From Metabacillus rhizolycopersici (lineage in GTDB: Bacteria; Bacillota; Bacilli; Bacillales; Bacillaceae), in assembly GCF_020075705.1 (NCBI RefSeq), contig NZ_JAIQUM010000001.1, positions 124,001-188,000 on the forward strand: DNA of 64,000 nt, given 5' to 3'. This document shows positions 27,224-37,134 of the stretch, in pieces (position 1 is the stretch's first letter; each line of letters opens with the position of its first letter). A model generated the notes under the pieces. That model saw only the letters and a program-made list of their open reading frames with translations, did not search any database and was not told the DNA's origin. The position numbers and the translations under genes are program-made.

Positions 27224-27233
27224 TAGATAATGA

Positions 27234-27262
27234 AAAGAGGTGCAATTTGCACCCCTTTTTTA
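27234..27262 (-). terminator. Terminator of map
   Basis: GGTGCAA T TTGCACC is flanked by AAAAGA and CCTTTTTT and can work on both strands. The nearest upstream gene is map on the minus strand. Confidence 0.75.
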
Positions 27263-27298
27263 CAGCTAATTGTTTTTCTATACTACAATCCAATTCAA

Positions 27299-28051
<753 letters not shown>

Positions 28052-28185
28052 TCATTATATTTTTTCATCAATCGTATTATTGACGTATTATATTGTACCT
28101 TTACTTCTTAGAAAAATCCAAGCATGATACTTGAAGTGTACGGACTCTACTTTTTCTTCCTTACATTCACTTTCATTCCGAGACA

Positions 28186-28347
28186 TCACTTTTCATTATT
28201 ACTTGTGGTATTATCATCGCGATTTTTAGTACCTTTGCTTTTATATGGTTTGAAACTCTTTGCTCTATTTGCACTTGCTTTCCAGCGATTCCAGCCCTTC
28301 TTGTCTGTTCCTCTACCTGTTCCACCCTTACTTTTAGCTTTACTCAA
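28186..28347 (-). CDS. Small basic DUF3934-like protein
   Basis: A 53-aa protein starting at TTG 28347 with GGAGTGG upstream. It begins (M)SKAKSKGGTGRGTDKKGW and continues NRWKASANRAKSFKPYKSKG. It is very basic, with two Trp and no hydrophobic stretch. The composition and the GRGTxKKGWNRW core match the short DUF3934 family as I remember it. The function is unknown. It sits between map and the DUF445 gene on the same strand. The reverse-strand frame over it is a shadow. Confidence 0.7.
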   Translation of the reverse strand: MSKAKSKGGTGRGTDKKGWNRWKASANRAKSFKPYKSKGTKNRDDNTTSNNEK

Positions 28348-28383
28348 AATACCACTCCATTTTACGTTCGATTTAAAAGAGTA

Positions 28384-29643
28384 TTATACCATCCTAAATA
28401 GAGCTTGTATCCCTGTAAGGAAAATACCTATGATAAAACCACAAACAGCGCCGTTAACTCGAATCCATTGTAGATCTTTTCCAACATTATTTTCAACCAT
28501 CTTTGTCAAGGTTTCATTGTCTAGTTTATCTAAATTTTCTTGTACCAAATCGCCAATTTGTGAATGATTTTTCTCAACGAGCACTGCTATTTGTTTCCGT
28601 ATCCATTCATCAATCTGGTCATTCCTTCCTTTTAGGTTATCGAGAATGTGATTAATTAATGGCATAAGGTACGTATCAATAAAGGTTTCATCTTCTACGA
28701 GCTCTAACACACTTAATTGAATTTGTTGTAGACTTTCCTTTATTGTTTGATCAGGCTCCCAATTATCAAGAAATTGAGCTTTCCATTTTTCAACTCCCTC
28801 TAATAGTTCCCTGTTATCATTCATTCCTTGTATTTCTTTCTGTATGTATTGAATTAAGGCTTTTCTATTAGGATCTTCTTCATGTTTCAAACTATTTAAA
28901 ACGCTTAATAATAGATTTTTGATAATATTCCCCAGTTTTTCCTCATTAAGGATACTTTGAATGGATTTGAGTGCAAACTGAAGTATACCTTCTACTTCAA
29001 TCTTCCCCAATATATTCATGGAAACAGTACCTAATTGATGACTCGTTTGTTCTTTGCTTAACCAATTCTCAGCTTTTTTCAATAGAAAATCTAGTGCTTT
29101 CTTATCGAACTGTTCATTTAGCAGCTGTGAACTGATTAATCCAAGAAGTTTGCTCATTTCAATCTTAGAAAGATTCGATTTTAATTGATTTTTAACGAAA
29201 GGTGTCATCTTTTCTACATCAATCGTCCGAATTAGTTGCTGAAGCAATTCAATAAGACCTTTTCTAAAAGCACTCTTTTGTATTTCTTTTTCTACAAGCG
29301 GGATCAACATATTTGTAAATTGGACCTTTTTTACTTTTTCTTGAATACTTTCTTTAGAAAGCCAGTCATTTTTCAGCATTTTCACAAGTGCATTTGTCAC
29401 TCTTTGACGATTATTGGGCAGTAGTGCAGTATGTGGGATTCGTAATCCAAGTGGATGGCGAAATAATGCAGTAACTGCAAACCAATCTGCTAATCCCCCA
29501 ACAAGTCCGGCCTCAAAACCACCTTGTACTAAATCGACCCAAAATGAACCTTGAAATGGGATAGTTGCAATAAAGCCTGCTCCCATTAACATTAGTGAAT
29601 ACGTAGCGATTTTTTTTGACTCTTTTGTTTTAGTTGACATCAT
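28384..29643 (-). CDS. DUF445 (YjiN-like) membrane protein
   Basis: The 419-aa protein has an N-terminal pair of hydrophobic segments followed by the DUF445 signature GGLADWFAVTALFRHPLGLR at about 50-69. A long helical cytoplasmic part (about 80-385) follows, then a last hydrophobic segment (VCGFIIGIFLTGIQALF). The function is unknown; such proteins are common in Bacilli and enterics. Two ATG codons lie side by side at the start; the second (29640) has better spacing from GAGG. Confidence 0.88.
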   Translation of the reverse strand: MMSTKTKESKKIATYSLMLMGAGFIATIPFQGSFWVDLVQGGFEAGLVGGLADWFAVTALFRHPLGLRIPHTALLPNNRQRVTNALVKMLKNDWLSKESIQEKVKKVQFTNMLIPLVEKEIQKSAFRKGLIELLQQLIRTIDVEKMTPFVKNQLKSNLSKIEMSKLLGLISSQLLNEQFDKKALDFLLKKAENWLSKEQTSHQLGTVSMNILGKIEVEGILQFALKSIQSILNEEKLGNIIKNLLLSVLNSLKHEEDPNRKALIQYIQKEIQGMNDNRELLEGVEKWKAQFLDNWEPDQTIKESLQQIQLSVLELVEDETFIDTYLMPLINHILDNLKGRNDQIDEWIRKQIAVLVEKNHSQIGDLVQENLDKLDNETLTKMVENNVGKDLQWIRVNGAVCGFIIGIFLTGIQALFRMV

Positions 29644-29870
29644 CTAACCTCATTCTTAAGTAATCTACAATTACTATAACCAAATCCTTAACAAATTTTA
29701 AATGAATTTACCCATATAAAAAAAATAATACCACATTAATGAACAAGTCATTGTATTTTCTACTTAGCATTGCAGGTAAATCGACAAAAAACTACCTTTG
29801 CATCGTGTAGTCATTGATCCCAAAAGCATTGTTTCTATCTGTTAAAATGATGACTAAGATTATTCAACAG

Positions 29871-29902
29871 TAAAAAGCAGCATAACTTAGTTAAGTCATG
29901 CT
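29871..29902 (-). terminator. Terminator of the MFS-TetR operon
   Basis: On the minus strand, AGCATGACTTAACTAAGTTATGCT is followed by GCTTTTTACTG. It lies in a 315-bp gap that otherwise shows nothing. Confidence 0.75.
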
Positions 29903-29958
29903 ACCGTTTTAAATAATGTAATTCAATTTTAACAGCTACTTTAAGTACAATAACTCTC

Positions 29959-30519
29959 CTATACCTGAATCCCATTCCAGAAGATATCCCAAGCAATCTG
30001 TTGGACTTTCTCGTAGGTTTGACTGGACTCATACACTAACTGAATGTCTAGACCGTCTAGTAGCGTAACGAATGCAATTGTACATTCTTCAGGGCTTAGG
30101 CGAAACTCATACTTGGCAAAACAATCACCGATCACTTCTTTAAGAGTTCCTAGGTACAATCGGAAATGAGAGAGAATGTAATCACGAACTTCCAATGGCG
30201 TAATGAATGACAAATTATACAAAAACGCCACATTAGGGTTTGTCAGAAAACGGTTTTTATGTTCGTTTAAAAAGGTATATAACTGGGTTTCTAGTGATAG
30301 ATCTTGAGTAGAATCGAAATAGTTACGGACAAACGTTTGCTCTTCTTGAATGACTTCTTTGAACACTTCAAGAAGTAGTTCCTTTTTAGTCTGATAATGA
30401 TAGGAAAGAGATTGCTTGCGCATCCCAACTTCTTCCGCTATTTGGGCCATTTTTGTTCCTTCATATCCATACTGGTTAAAGTGTTTAATCGCTATTTTTT
30501 TTATCTTTTCTTTGCTCAT
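29959..30519 (-). CDS. TetR-family repressor
   Basis: The 186-aa protein has an N-terminal HTH (IKHFNQYGYEGTKMAQIAEE, VGMRKQSLSYHYQTKKELL) and an all-helical ligand domain. It lies 32 bp downstream of an MFS transporter on the same strand, so the pump and its repressor are co-transcribed. It probably controls the promoter at about 31823-31850, where a palindrome sits inside the spacer. The inducer is unknown. Confidence 0.88.
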   Translation of the reverse strand: MSKEKIKKIAIKHFNQYGYEGTKMAQIAEEVGMRKQSLSYHYQTKKELLLEVFKEVIQEEQTFVRNYFDSTQDLSLETQLYTFLNEHKNRFLTNPNVAFLYNLSFITPLEVRDYILSHFRLYLGTLKEVIGDCFAKYEFRLSPEECTIAFVTLLDGLDIQLVYESSQTYEKVQQIAWDIFWNGIQV

Positions 30520-30551
30520 TGTTTACCTGCTTTCTTGAGAAAATGGAAATT

Positions 30552-31775
30552 TTAGGCACTGTACTTATTTTTATTTCTCACACTATTTTTCATAATCCGC
30601 ATTCTTCTGACACTGTAACCTAAATATAAAAGTAAATACAGTACGTAGGCCCCTATTGCTACAAAATATATGGCCTGATAGGAAAATGCCCCTGCAACAA
30701 CACCAAGTAGTAATGAACCGCCACCAATACCTAAATCAAAAAAATTAAAAAAGGATGCAATGGCGTTTTCATGTTCATGTTCCTCTACCGAGTTCAAGCA
30801 CCATGTTTGAAGAGCAGGGAAAATTGCACCAAAACCAAATCCATACAGGAACCCAGCGAGAATAAACTGTAACTCATTTTGAGCTACAATTAACACGATA
30901 AGCCCTCCAATCGTAATGAATGCGGAAGGAATTAACACTGGACCAGGTCCCATTTTGTCAAACATTTTCCCTGAAATCAATCGAACCAGAAAACTAGAGG
31001 CGGCTATGATGAAGAAAAACCATGCAACATTCTGGAAACCTTTTTCAATCGCATATAACGCGCTAAAAGACAAAATTCCACCTGCGCTAATTCCCGTCAT
31101 CAAGATTAGAAGCGATGGAAACAGTACTCGTTTTTCTATCAGTTTAAATGAAATAGCTACATCCTTTTTCAAGCTACTCTCATTTGTTATTCTAGGCTTT
31201 CTTGAAATAAACACAGCCAACAACAGCCCAAGAAGCAATATTGCCATACCACTCATAAATACACTTGTGAAATGATATGCTTGTAATAGGCTAACACCGA
31301 TTAATGGTCCTACTGATATTGCCACTGTTTCACCAACACCGAAATAGCCCATTCCTTCCCCACGGCGTTCCTTAGGAATATTTTCAGCTGCGATCGTTGT
31401 AAAATACGTTGTAGCTAGACCAAAACCAATACCATGAATCATTCGAACAAGGAGTATTGGCCATACACCTGACGACAGGTAGTAAGCTCCGGTTGATAGT
31501 GCGCAGATAGCAACTCCAATAAGCAACAGATATTTTTTATCAATTCGTGTTGCCAGAACACCAGCAAATGGTCGAATTAAAATAGCAGAAAACATAAATA
31601 TTCCTGTCACTAGACCGATTTGTGTTGCTTCCCCTCCGATACTAGAAACAAAAAGCGGCAAGGTCGGAAGTAACATTTCAAATGACAGAAATAATAAAGC
31701 ATTCGCAAGCATGACAAAAACGAAAGAACTGCTCCATAAATTTGCTTTTGAAGCTTGTTGTGAAAATGAACTCAT
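30552..31775 (-). CDS. MFS transporter, 12 segments (drug/siderophore exporter type)
   Basis: The 407-aa protein has the MFS layout of 6+6 membrane segments. Motif A appears as RPFAGVLATRIDKKYLLLIG near 67-86, then RMIHGIGFGLATTYFTTIAA (motif B-like) and GYFGVGETVAISVGPLIGVS (motif C region). The second-half loop RLISGKMFDKMGPGPVLIP repeats motif A. It is first in a two-gene operon with a TetR repressor, so efflux of the repressor's ligand is the natural guess. Confidence 0.88.
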   Translation of the reverse strand: MSSFSQQASKANLWSSSFVFVMLANALLFLSFEMLLPTLPLFVSSIGGEATQIGLVTGIFMFSAILIRPFAGVLATRIDKKYLLLIGVAICALSTGAYYLSSGVWPILLVRMIHGIGFGLATTYFTTIAAENIPKERRGEGMGYFGVGETVAISVGPLIGVSLLQAYHFTSVFMSGMAILLLGLLLAVFISRKPRITNESSLKKDVAISFKLIEKRVLFPSLLILMTGISAGGILSFSALYAIEKGFQNVAWFFFIIAASSFLVRLISGKMFDKMGPGPVLIPSAFITIGGLIVLIVAQNELQFILAGFLYGFGFGAIFPALQTWCLNSVEEHEHENAIASFFNFFDLGIGGGSLLLGVVAGAFSYQAIYFVAIGAYVLYLLLYLGYSVRRMRIMKNSVRNKNKYSA

Positions 31776-31822
31776 ATTAAACCCCCACTATATATAGTAA
31801 TATCCTGAAAGATACTCAACTC

Positions 31823-31850
31823 ATTATATCTGACGAAAGTCAGTTTGCAT
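31823..31850 (-). promoter_or_regulatory. MFS-TetR promoter with operator palindrome
   Basis: The minus-strand -10 is TATAAT (31823-31828). The palindrome ACTGAC-TTTC-GTCAGA (31829-31844) lies directly next to it, within the spacer. The -35 is poor. Binding there by the downstream TetR repressor would block polymerase. Confidence 0.55.
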
Positions 31851-31878
31851 AGACACCTTAAGAAAAAAACTGACATAC

Positions 31879-31921
31879 AAAAACCTGCACGACGATTTTA
31901 ATCTTCGTGCAGGTTTTTTTA
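31879..31921. terminator. Strong bidirectional hairpin
   Basis: AAACCTGCACGA and TCGTGCAGGTTT pair over about 12 bp, with A- and T-runs outside. It lies between the MFS promoter and the hemY terminator, and insulates the two transcription units. Confidence 0.8.
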
Positions 31922-31969
31922 GATTCTCTGGTTTTATATACTTAATAAAATCGCGCTGGATAATGCATC

Positions 31970-32007
31970 ATAAAACAGGACAACACTAATTGAAATGTCC
32001 TGTTTTA
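31970..32007 (-). terminator. Terminator of hemY
   Basis: AAAACAGGAC/GTCCTGTTTT hairpin at and just beyond the hemY stop codon, with T-tracts within the stem ends. Confidence 0.7.
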
Positions 32008-33393
32008 TTTTAAGTTCTGAATGATTCTTTCCGCTGTCATTTTACCGTTTTCAATACAGTCAGGGATACCAACGCCGTAATATGAACAGCCCGCAAGGAA
32101 AACCTCTGGATACGTTTCTGCCAATTTTTTTTCAAGCTTTTCCACGCTTTTAGGATGGTTGATTAAATAATTAGGCATGCTATCAGACCAATTTGTTATT
32201 TCACTGACAATCGGTTTAGCTGTAATTCCAAGGCTTTTGCTAATATCGTCAAGTGCAACTTGAAGCAGTTCTTCTTCGTCCAATTTTCTTAATGCTGCAA
32301 ATGATGGGTGACTACTTTTATAAAACAGCCTTACAAGTAGGTTTCGATTTTCTGACGTATGCTCCCATTTTCGACTTGTCCATGTACAGGCATTGCATGA
32401 CAATTCATCGTTATTTGCCGTTATAAAACCTGTCCCTTCCTTCGGGAGCATTCGATCAGGAATGCGAAAACCAACATATACGCTAATTAGTGAGCTGCTT
32501 TTCAATTTTGCAAATTCATTGCTTAATTCTTGATCATTTAGTAATTTTTCCGCAGCTGTATGTGGAATACTTAGGACGACATGATCCACTTCTACGATTT
32601 CTCCATTGATATACGTTACGTTATATCGATTGTTCATCTTTTCAATTTTGCTTACTTTTCTATTCTTTAAAATTTCAACTTCTTCTAGCTTTTCTTCAAA
32701 AGCATCGATAAGTGTTTTTAAACCACCTTTGAAAGAAAGAAACTTCTTATCGCCACCGCTTTGAAATTTCTCCTTATTTACTTCAAACCCTTTTATTATA
32801 CTGCCGTATTTTTCTTTATAATCAAGCAAATATGGTAATGTAGAAGCTATTGTTAAATCGCTAAGTTTTCCAGAGTAAACACCAGAAAGAACGGGACCAA
32901 TTTGTTTTTCAACTAATTCTTTACCGAGAAAATGCTCGAGAAACGACCCGACTGAATCGTTTTTCGTGAATGTTTCATTTTTTGTATAAAAATCCTTTAA
33001 CGCTTCCACCTTACCTTCAGCAGATATGAGCGTACTTTTTGCTAAGGATTCAACACTTGCGGGAATTCCGAAAACTGAATCTACCGGTATTGACTTTAAT
33101 TCTCCCTCGGTATAGATAAACGACCGTCCAGTGGCATTATAGACGACTTCATTCTCTAAACCAAGTTCCTCTATAAATGTCATCTTATTCGCTTTACGAG
33201 CTACAATTGAATCTGCACCTGCTTCTACTACAAAATCACTTGCCTTTACGGTACAAATTTTCCCACCGAGTTCAGCAGACTCTTCTGCAAGAATAAGCCT
33301 CATATCTGATTGGGTAGCTTTTCTCCATTTATGTAATTCAAACATGGCGGATAAACCAGTAACACCACCGCCAATGACTAGAACTGTTTTCAC
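32005..33393 (-). CDS. hemY: Coproporphyrinogen III / protoporphyrinogen oxidase
   Basis: FAD enzyme of heme synthesis; Gram-positive HemY (CgoX) oxidises coproporphyrinogen III. At 462 aa it has normal length. The N-terminal Rossmann motif is VIGGGVTGLSAMFELHKW, followed by the FAD loop AEESAELGGKICT, GADSIVARK, and the C-terminal FAD motif VFLAGCSYYGVGIPDCIENG. The start codon is GTG with GAGGTG upstream. It is a lone gene, away from hemE and hemH, with which hemY is usually clustered; it may be a second copy. Confidence 0.92.
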   Translation of the reverse strand: MKTVLVIGGGVTGLSAMFELHKWRKATQSDMRLILAEESAELGGKICTVKASDFVVEAGADSIVARKANKMTFIEELGLENEVVYNATGRSFIYTEGELKSIPVDSVFGIPASVESLAKSTLISAEGKVEALKDFYTKNETFTKNDSVGSFLEHFLGKELVEKQIGPVLSGVYSGKLSDLTIASTLPYLLDYKEKYGSIIKGFEVNKEKFQSGGDKKFLSFKGGLKTLIDAFEEKLEEVEILKNRKVSKIEKMNNRYNVTYINGEIVEVDHVVLSIPHTAAEKLLNDQELSNEFAKLKSSSLISVYVGFRIPDRMLPKEGTGFITANNDELSCNACTWTSRKWEHTSENRNLLVRLFYKSSHPSFAALRKLDEEELLQVALDDISKSLGITAKPIVSEITNWSDSMPNYLINHPKSVEKLEKKLAETYPEVFLAGCSYYGVGIPDCIENGKMTAERIIQNLK

Positions 33394-33591
33394 TTATAAA
33401 CACCTCTATTTCTTATTCTTCTCCTTACAGGGTACTATATAGATCTACCATTAAGCAGTGATTTTTAATACATACTTATCGTTTACGTTTTTCTATCTAC
33501 TCTAATATAATGAAAATTCCTTTACTACGGGTCAAAATTGTGATGCTACCAAGACGCAAAAGTGACTTAGCTAGCACTGCATTTACATAGA

Positions 33592-34452
33592 TTATTTAAT
33601 CGCAACCCAAATTTCATTATATGAATTCGGGCTATCAAGATCAGAATCGATATACGCCTCGATCGGTGCGATTTTAGCTGGTTCATAGCCGTTAGACGGG
33701 AACCATTCTGAATAAATTTGTTTCCATGCATTTATAATAGCGGAGGGGACCTTACCTTTCACTTCAAAAACGACCCATTTTGCTGCGGGTATGTCATAAC
33801 TCATAAACCCATCAGGTACGTCCCCACTATATTCTGTCGCTATCCAATAGTCGACTACATTCTTCTCAGCGTTAAAATTTTCAGTAATGCCTAATAGACC
33901 TTTGATTTGTCCGTTGGTTAATTGAACCAATTGATTTACTATACCATTTTCAGTTGCTTCACCCCAAAATTCTGGAATTCCTGGGATACCTGCATCCTCT
34001 GCACCACATGAAAATTCTCGTTTTATTCCGATTACTTGGAAACTATCTCTTTCAATAATGTGATATTTCATTGGTTCTACTCCTTTCAGCTTTACCTGTA
34101 TCGATATCCGATTATAAGATTGTATCTTTCCCATTCCTTTTCGTGCCCCAGTCGGAGATATGCCATGTTGTTTACGAAAAGCTTTTGAGAAAGATTCAGG
34201 AGTGTCATAGCCATATTTATAAGCAAGGTCAATAATTTTGCATGTTGTACTAGTCAACTCCTGCGCTGCAAGTGTTAATCGGCGACGACGAAGATATTCC
34301 CCTACTGATAAATCTGTCAAAATCATAAATACACGTTGAAAGTGAAACGATGTTACATCTGCCCGTTTAGCTATATCTTCAATTGTTATTTGGTCTAGTA
34401 AATGTTCTTCCATATAGTTTATCGCCTTTTGCAATGATTCAACCAATGCCAT
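33592..34452 (-). CDS. AraC-family regulator with GyrI-like effector domain
   Basis: A 286-aa protein. Residues about 5-105 are a double HTH of the AraC type (ITIEDIAKRADVTSFHFQRV and LAYKYGYDTPESFSKAFRKQ). Residues about 128-286 form a GyrI/BmrR-like small-molecule domain (YHIIERDSFQVIGIKREFSC, ending SYNEIWVAIK). Such SoxS/Rob-like proteins often control multidrug efflux, and a divergently placed DHA2 pump gene follows at 34767. The start is ATG 34452 with GAGGGG at 9 bases. Confidence 0.88.
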   Translation of the reverse strand: MALVESLQKAINYMEEHLLDQITIEDIAKRADVTSFHFQRVFMILTDLSVGEYLRRRRLTLAAQELTSTTCKIIDLAYKYGYDTPESFSKAFRKQHGISPTGARKGMGKIQSYNRISIQVKLKGVEPMKYHIIERDSFQVIGIKREFSCGAEDAGIPGIPEFWGEATENGIVNQLVQLTNGQIKGLLGITENFNAEKNVVDYWIATEYSGDVPDGFMSYDIPAAKWVVFEVKGKVPSAIINAWKQIYSEWFPSNGYEPAKIAPIEAYIDSDLDSPNSYNEIWVAIK

Positions 34453-34766
34453 ATCGCTCAACCCCTCAATGAAATTTTACCATTGAAGCTTCCTTCGTTC
34501 CTGTCAATTTGTGCTTTGTATGGATAGGATTATTTTACTTCATAAATAGCGGAAACACACTTATGTACTTAACATCTATTATCGCTTGACAAGATCTAGT
34601 TCCCCTCCTACACTTGAAATTGTCTCTATATTTAGGAAATTAGCAATATAGTAATAATCTTTCAAATTTCCATTACATATAGCAAAGCTTCCATCAGTGG
34701 GGTAAAACTCCCTAGTGCAGGATCAAGAATTAATGAAAAATAAACCTCAATGAAGGGAGAGTACAA
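34453..34766. other. Divergent regulatory gap between AraC/GyrI and DHA2 genes
   Basis: A 314-bp divergent gap. I see a TTGACA-like -35 (CTTGACAAGATC near 34587) but no clear partner -10, and no strong palindrome. Confidence 0.4.
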
Positions 34767-36293
34767 ATGATTAATCAGATTACCAATCAACGCTTCATTG
34801 TTGCTGGATTATTGTTGGCGATTTTAATGGCAGCGATGGATAATACGATCGTAGCAACTGCAATGGGGACAATCGTCTCTGACTTAGGGGGCTTTGACAA
34901 ATTTGTCTGGGTTACATCTGCTTACATGGTCACAACAATGGCGGGAATGCCTATTTTTGGCAAGCTTTCCGATATGTACGGGCGCAAACAGTTCTTTATT
35001 TTCGGGCTGGTCATTTTCTTAGTCGGCTCCGCTCTTTGTGGGATTGCCCAAAGTATTGAGCAATTAAGTATTTACCGTGCCATACAAGGAATTGGCGGTG
35101 GTGCTTTAATGCCAATTGCCTTCACGATTATATTTGATATTTTCCCACCTGAAAACCGAGGGAAAATGACAGGTCTCATTGGAGCCGTGTTTGGTGCGTC
35201 AAGTGTGTTTGGACCATTATTAGGCGCATTTATTACCGATTTTATTAGCTGGCACTGGATATTCTATGTAAATATCCCCATCGGATTAGTGTCCTTCTAC
35301 TTGATTTTTCACTACTACAAGGAATCTCCTAACCATATGAAACAGAAGATAGATTGGTGGGGAGCAATTACCCTTGTTCTAGCTGTCGTAAGTCTTATGT
35401 TCGCTCTCGAGTTAGCTGGCAGTGAATTTGCTTGGGATTCCATACAGATTTTAGGTTTAATTAGTGTCTTTGTAACCTGTATTATTGCCTTTTTCATTGC
35501 CGAAAAATTTGCGAAGGATCCAATACTTCCATTTTGGCTTTTCAAAAAGAGACTATTTGCCACTTCCCAAATATTAGCCTTTCTTTATGGTAGTACATTT
35601 ATTATCTTAACGGTATTTATACCGATTTTTGTTCAAGCAATATACGGTGGTTCAGCAACAAATGCAGGCTACATTTTGATGCCAATGATGCTCGGTTCTG
35701 TTGTAGGGAGCGGAATCGGTGGGATTTTCCAAACGAAAACAAGCTTCCGAAACCTAATGATCATTTCAGTCATAGCCTATTTCATTGGAATGTTACTGCT
35801 TGGCACGTTAACTCCTGATACAAGTCGTATCTTGTTAACGATTTATCTAGTCATCGTTGGATTTGGAGTGGGATTTTCATTTTCTTTATTGCCAACAGCA
35901 TCGATTCACGGTTTAGAACCAAGATACCGGGGAACAGCAAGTTCTACCAACTCTTTTCTACGTTCCTTCGGGATGACATTAGGGATTACGATTTTTGGAG
36001 TCATTCAAAATAATATCTTTACTGAAAAAATTACAACCGCTTTTAAAGGGATGCAAGGAACGACTGGACAATCGCCATTTAATCTTGAGGATCCACAGCA
36101 GATTTTCCAATCAGGGGAACGAGAAAAAATCCCAGGTATCATCCTCGATAAAATCGTAAATGCAATGTCAGATTCGATTACCACTACCTTTTTCATTGCT
36201 TTATTCCCAATCGCCATTGCTGCCATTGTTGTCCTGTTGATGGGAAATACGCGCGTGATGGGGGTTAAGCAACAATCAAACAATACGGAATAA
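34767..36293 (+). CDS. DHA2-family drug efflux MFS (EmrB/QacA type)
   Basis: The 508-aa protein has about 14 membrane segments. Motifs are MAAMDNTIVATAMGTIV (motif D1), GKLSDMYGRKQFFIFG (motif A), RAIQGIGGGALMPIAF (motif B) and GPLLGAFITDFISWHWIFYV (motif C, antiporter signature). It exports cationic or hydrophobic compounds with proton exchange; the substrates are not deducible. GAAGGGAG precedes the ATG. The divergent AraC/GyrI regulator is a likely controller. Confidence 0.9.
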   Translation: MINQITNQRFIVAGLLLAILMAAMDNTIVATAMGTIVSDLGGFDKFVWVTSAYMVTTMAGMPIFGKLSDMYGRKQFFIFGLVIFLVGSALCGIAQSIEQLSIYRAIQGIGGGALMPIAFTIIFDIFPPENRGKMTGLIGAVFGASSVFGPLLGAFITDFISWHWIFYVNIPIGLVSFYLIFHYYKESPNHMKQKIDWWGAITLVLAVVSLMFALELAGSEFAWDSIQILGLISVFVTCIIAFFIAEKFAKDPILPFWLFKKRLFATSQILAFLYGSTFIILTVFIPIFVQAIYGGSATNAGYILMPMMLGSVVGSGIGGIFQTKTSFRNLMIISVIAYFIGMLLLGTLTPDTSRILLTIYLVIVGFGVGFSFSLLPTASIHGLEPRYRGTASSTNSFLRSFGMTLGITIFGVIQNNIFTEKITTAFKGMQGTTGQSPFNLEDPQQIFQSGEREKIPGIILDKIVNAMSDSITTTFFIALFPIAIAAIVVLLMGNTRVMGVKQQSNNTE

Positions 36294-36322
36294 GCCAAAT
36301 CATAATAAATGGATATACTTCA

Positions 36323-36361
36323 AAAAAACACTTGGTTGACATGTCATCCAAGTGTTTTAAA
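36323..36361 (+). terminator. Terminator of the DHA2 pump gene
   Basis: AAAACACTTGG and CCAAGTGTTTT form an 11-bp stem with A/T tails. Confidence 0.85.
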
Positions 36362-36376
36362 AATAAATTTTATGTG

Positions 36377-36526
36377 ATGAACAAACTACTTTATTACCTT
36401 CAAGAATGGAGAAGTCCTGGCTACACAGTAGAATTAGACAAAGGCGTTAACCCTCTTCCACTTTCACAATTTGATGAAATTTATCAGGAAAGTCTAGATA
36501 TTATGTTAGCAGGCTTATCTATGTAA
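36377..36526 (+). other. Short open frame, probable gene fragment
   Basis: It would encode 49 aa, MNKLLYYLQEWRSPGYTVEL and onward to QESLDIMLAGLSM. There is no ribosome site, and it starts right behind a terminator. The composition looks protein-like, so it may be the tail of a lost gene. Not recognised. Confidence 0.3.
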
Positions 36527-36565
36527 ATCCTAAACGCAAAACTTGTCTTAAGTGTTACCTGGAGC

Positions 36566-36599
36566 ATAAAATAGAGGCAGACGCATCATCGTCAGCCTC
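36566..36599 (-). terminator. Terminator of the GNAT gene at 36624
   Basis: On the minus strand, GAGGC-T-GACG..CGTC-T-GCCTC forms the hairpin and TATTTTATG follows. Confidence 0.75.
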
Positions 36600-36623
36600 C
36601 AATTCTTTCATTTTTCTCTATGC

Positions 36624-37073
36624 CTATTTCTCCATAAAAACAAAGATTGTCTCTTCTGTGGCAAGCTTTTCTGTTTTGTATCCTGTAAACCCTAGCTTTT
36701 CATAAAAAGAGACGTTTTTATTACTCTGACTACTAGTAAATAATTCGTAGCGGACATTACCAAAGACATGCTCAATTTCTCTCACTAACGCTTTCCCGAT
36801 TCCTTTATTTTGATGATCTGGATGAACCATTAATTTGCTTATGTAGCACGTTCCCTTTTTCTCATTCGCCCTTATTGATCCAATAATTTTACCTTCAGAT
36901 ACATACTTCAAAATTAGATTACGATCAAATTCATTTGCTAAACTATCTAACGTTTGTGTTAATGGCTGAATCGTATAATCACCAAGAATCTCTGCTTCAC
37001 TGATGTATGCTAATTTTTGCAAAGCTAGTATTTCATACGCATCTTCAATATCAGCTCTTTGAATTTTGTTCAT
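36624..37073 (-). CDS. GNAT-family N-acetyltransferase
   Basis: The 149-aa protein covers a single GNAT fold. Acetyl-CoA motif A is KLMVHPDHQNKGIGKALVRE near 80-99, followed by SNKNVSFYEKLGFTGYKTEK, typical of the C-terminal half. The substrate is unknown. It lies 61 bp after a membrane-anchored protein gene on the same strand. Confidence 0.88.
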   Translation of the reverse strand: MNKIQRADIEDAYEILALQKLAYISEAEILGDYTIQPLTQTLDSLANEFDRNLILKYVSEGKIIGSIRANEKKGTCYISKLMVHPDHQNKGIGKALVREIEHVFGNVRYELFTSSQSNKNVSFYEKLGFTGYKTEKLATEETIFVFMEK

Positions 37074-37134
37074 TTCTTGCTCCTATCTTTATTTATCGAA
37101 ATGTAGTTGGAGATAATCCCTAGAACCTGCTACG

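Noticed and set aside
28124..28567. Plus-strand frame of 147 residues
   Set aside because: It is the shadow of the DUF3934-like gene and the end of the DUF445 gene on the minus strand.
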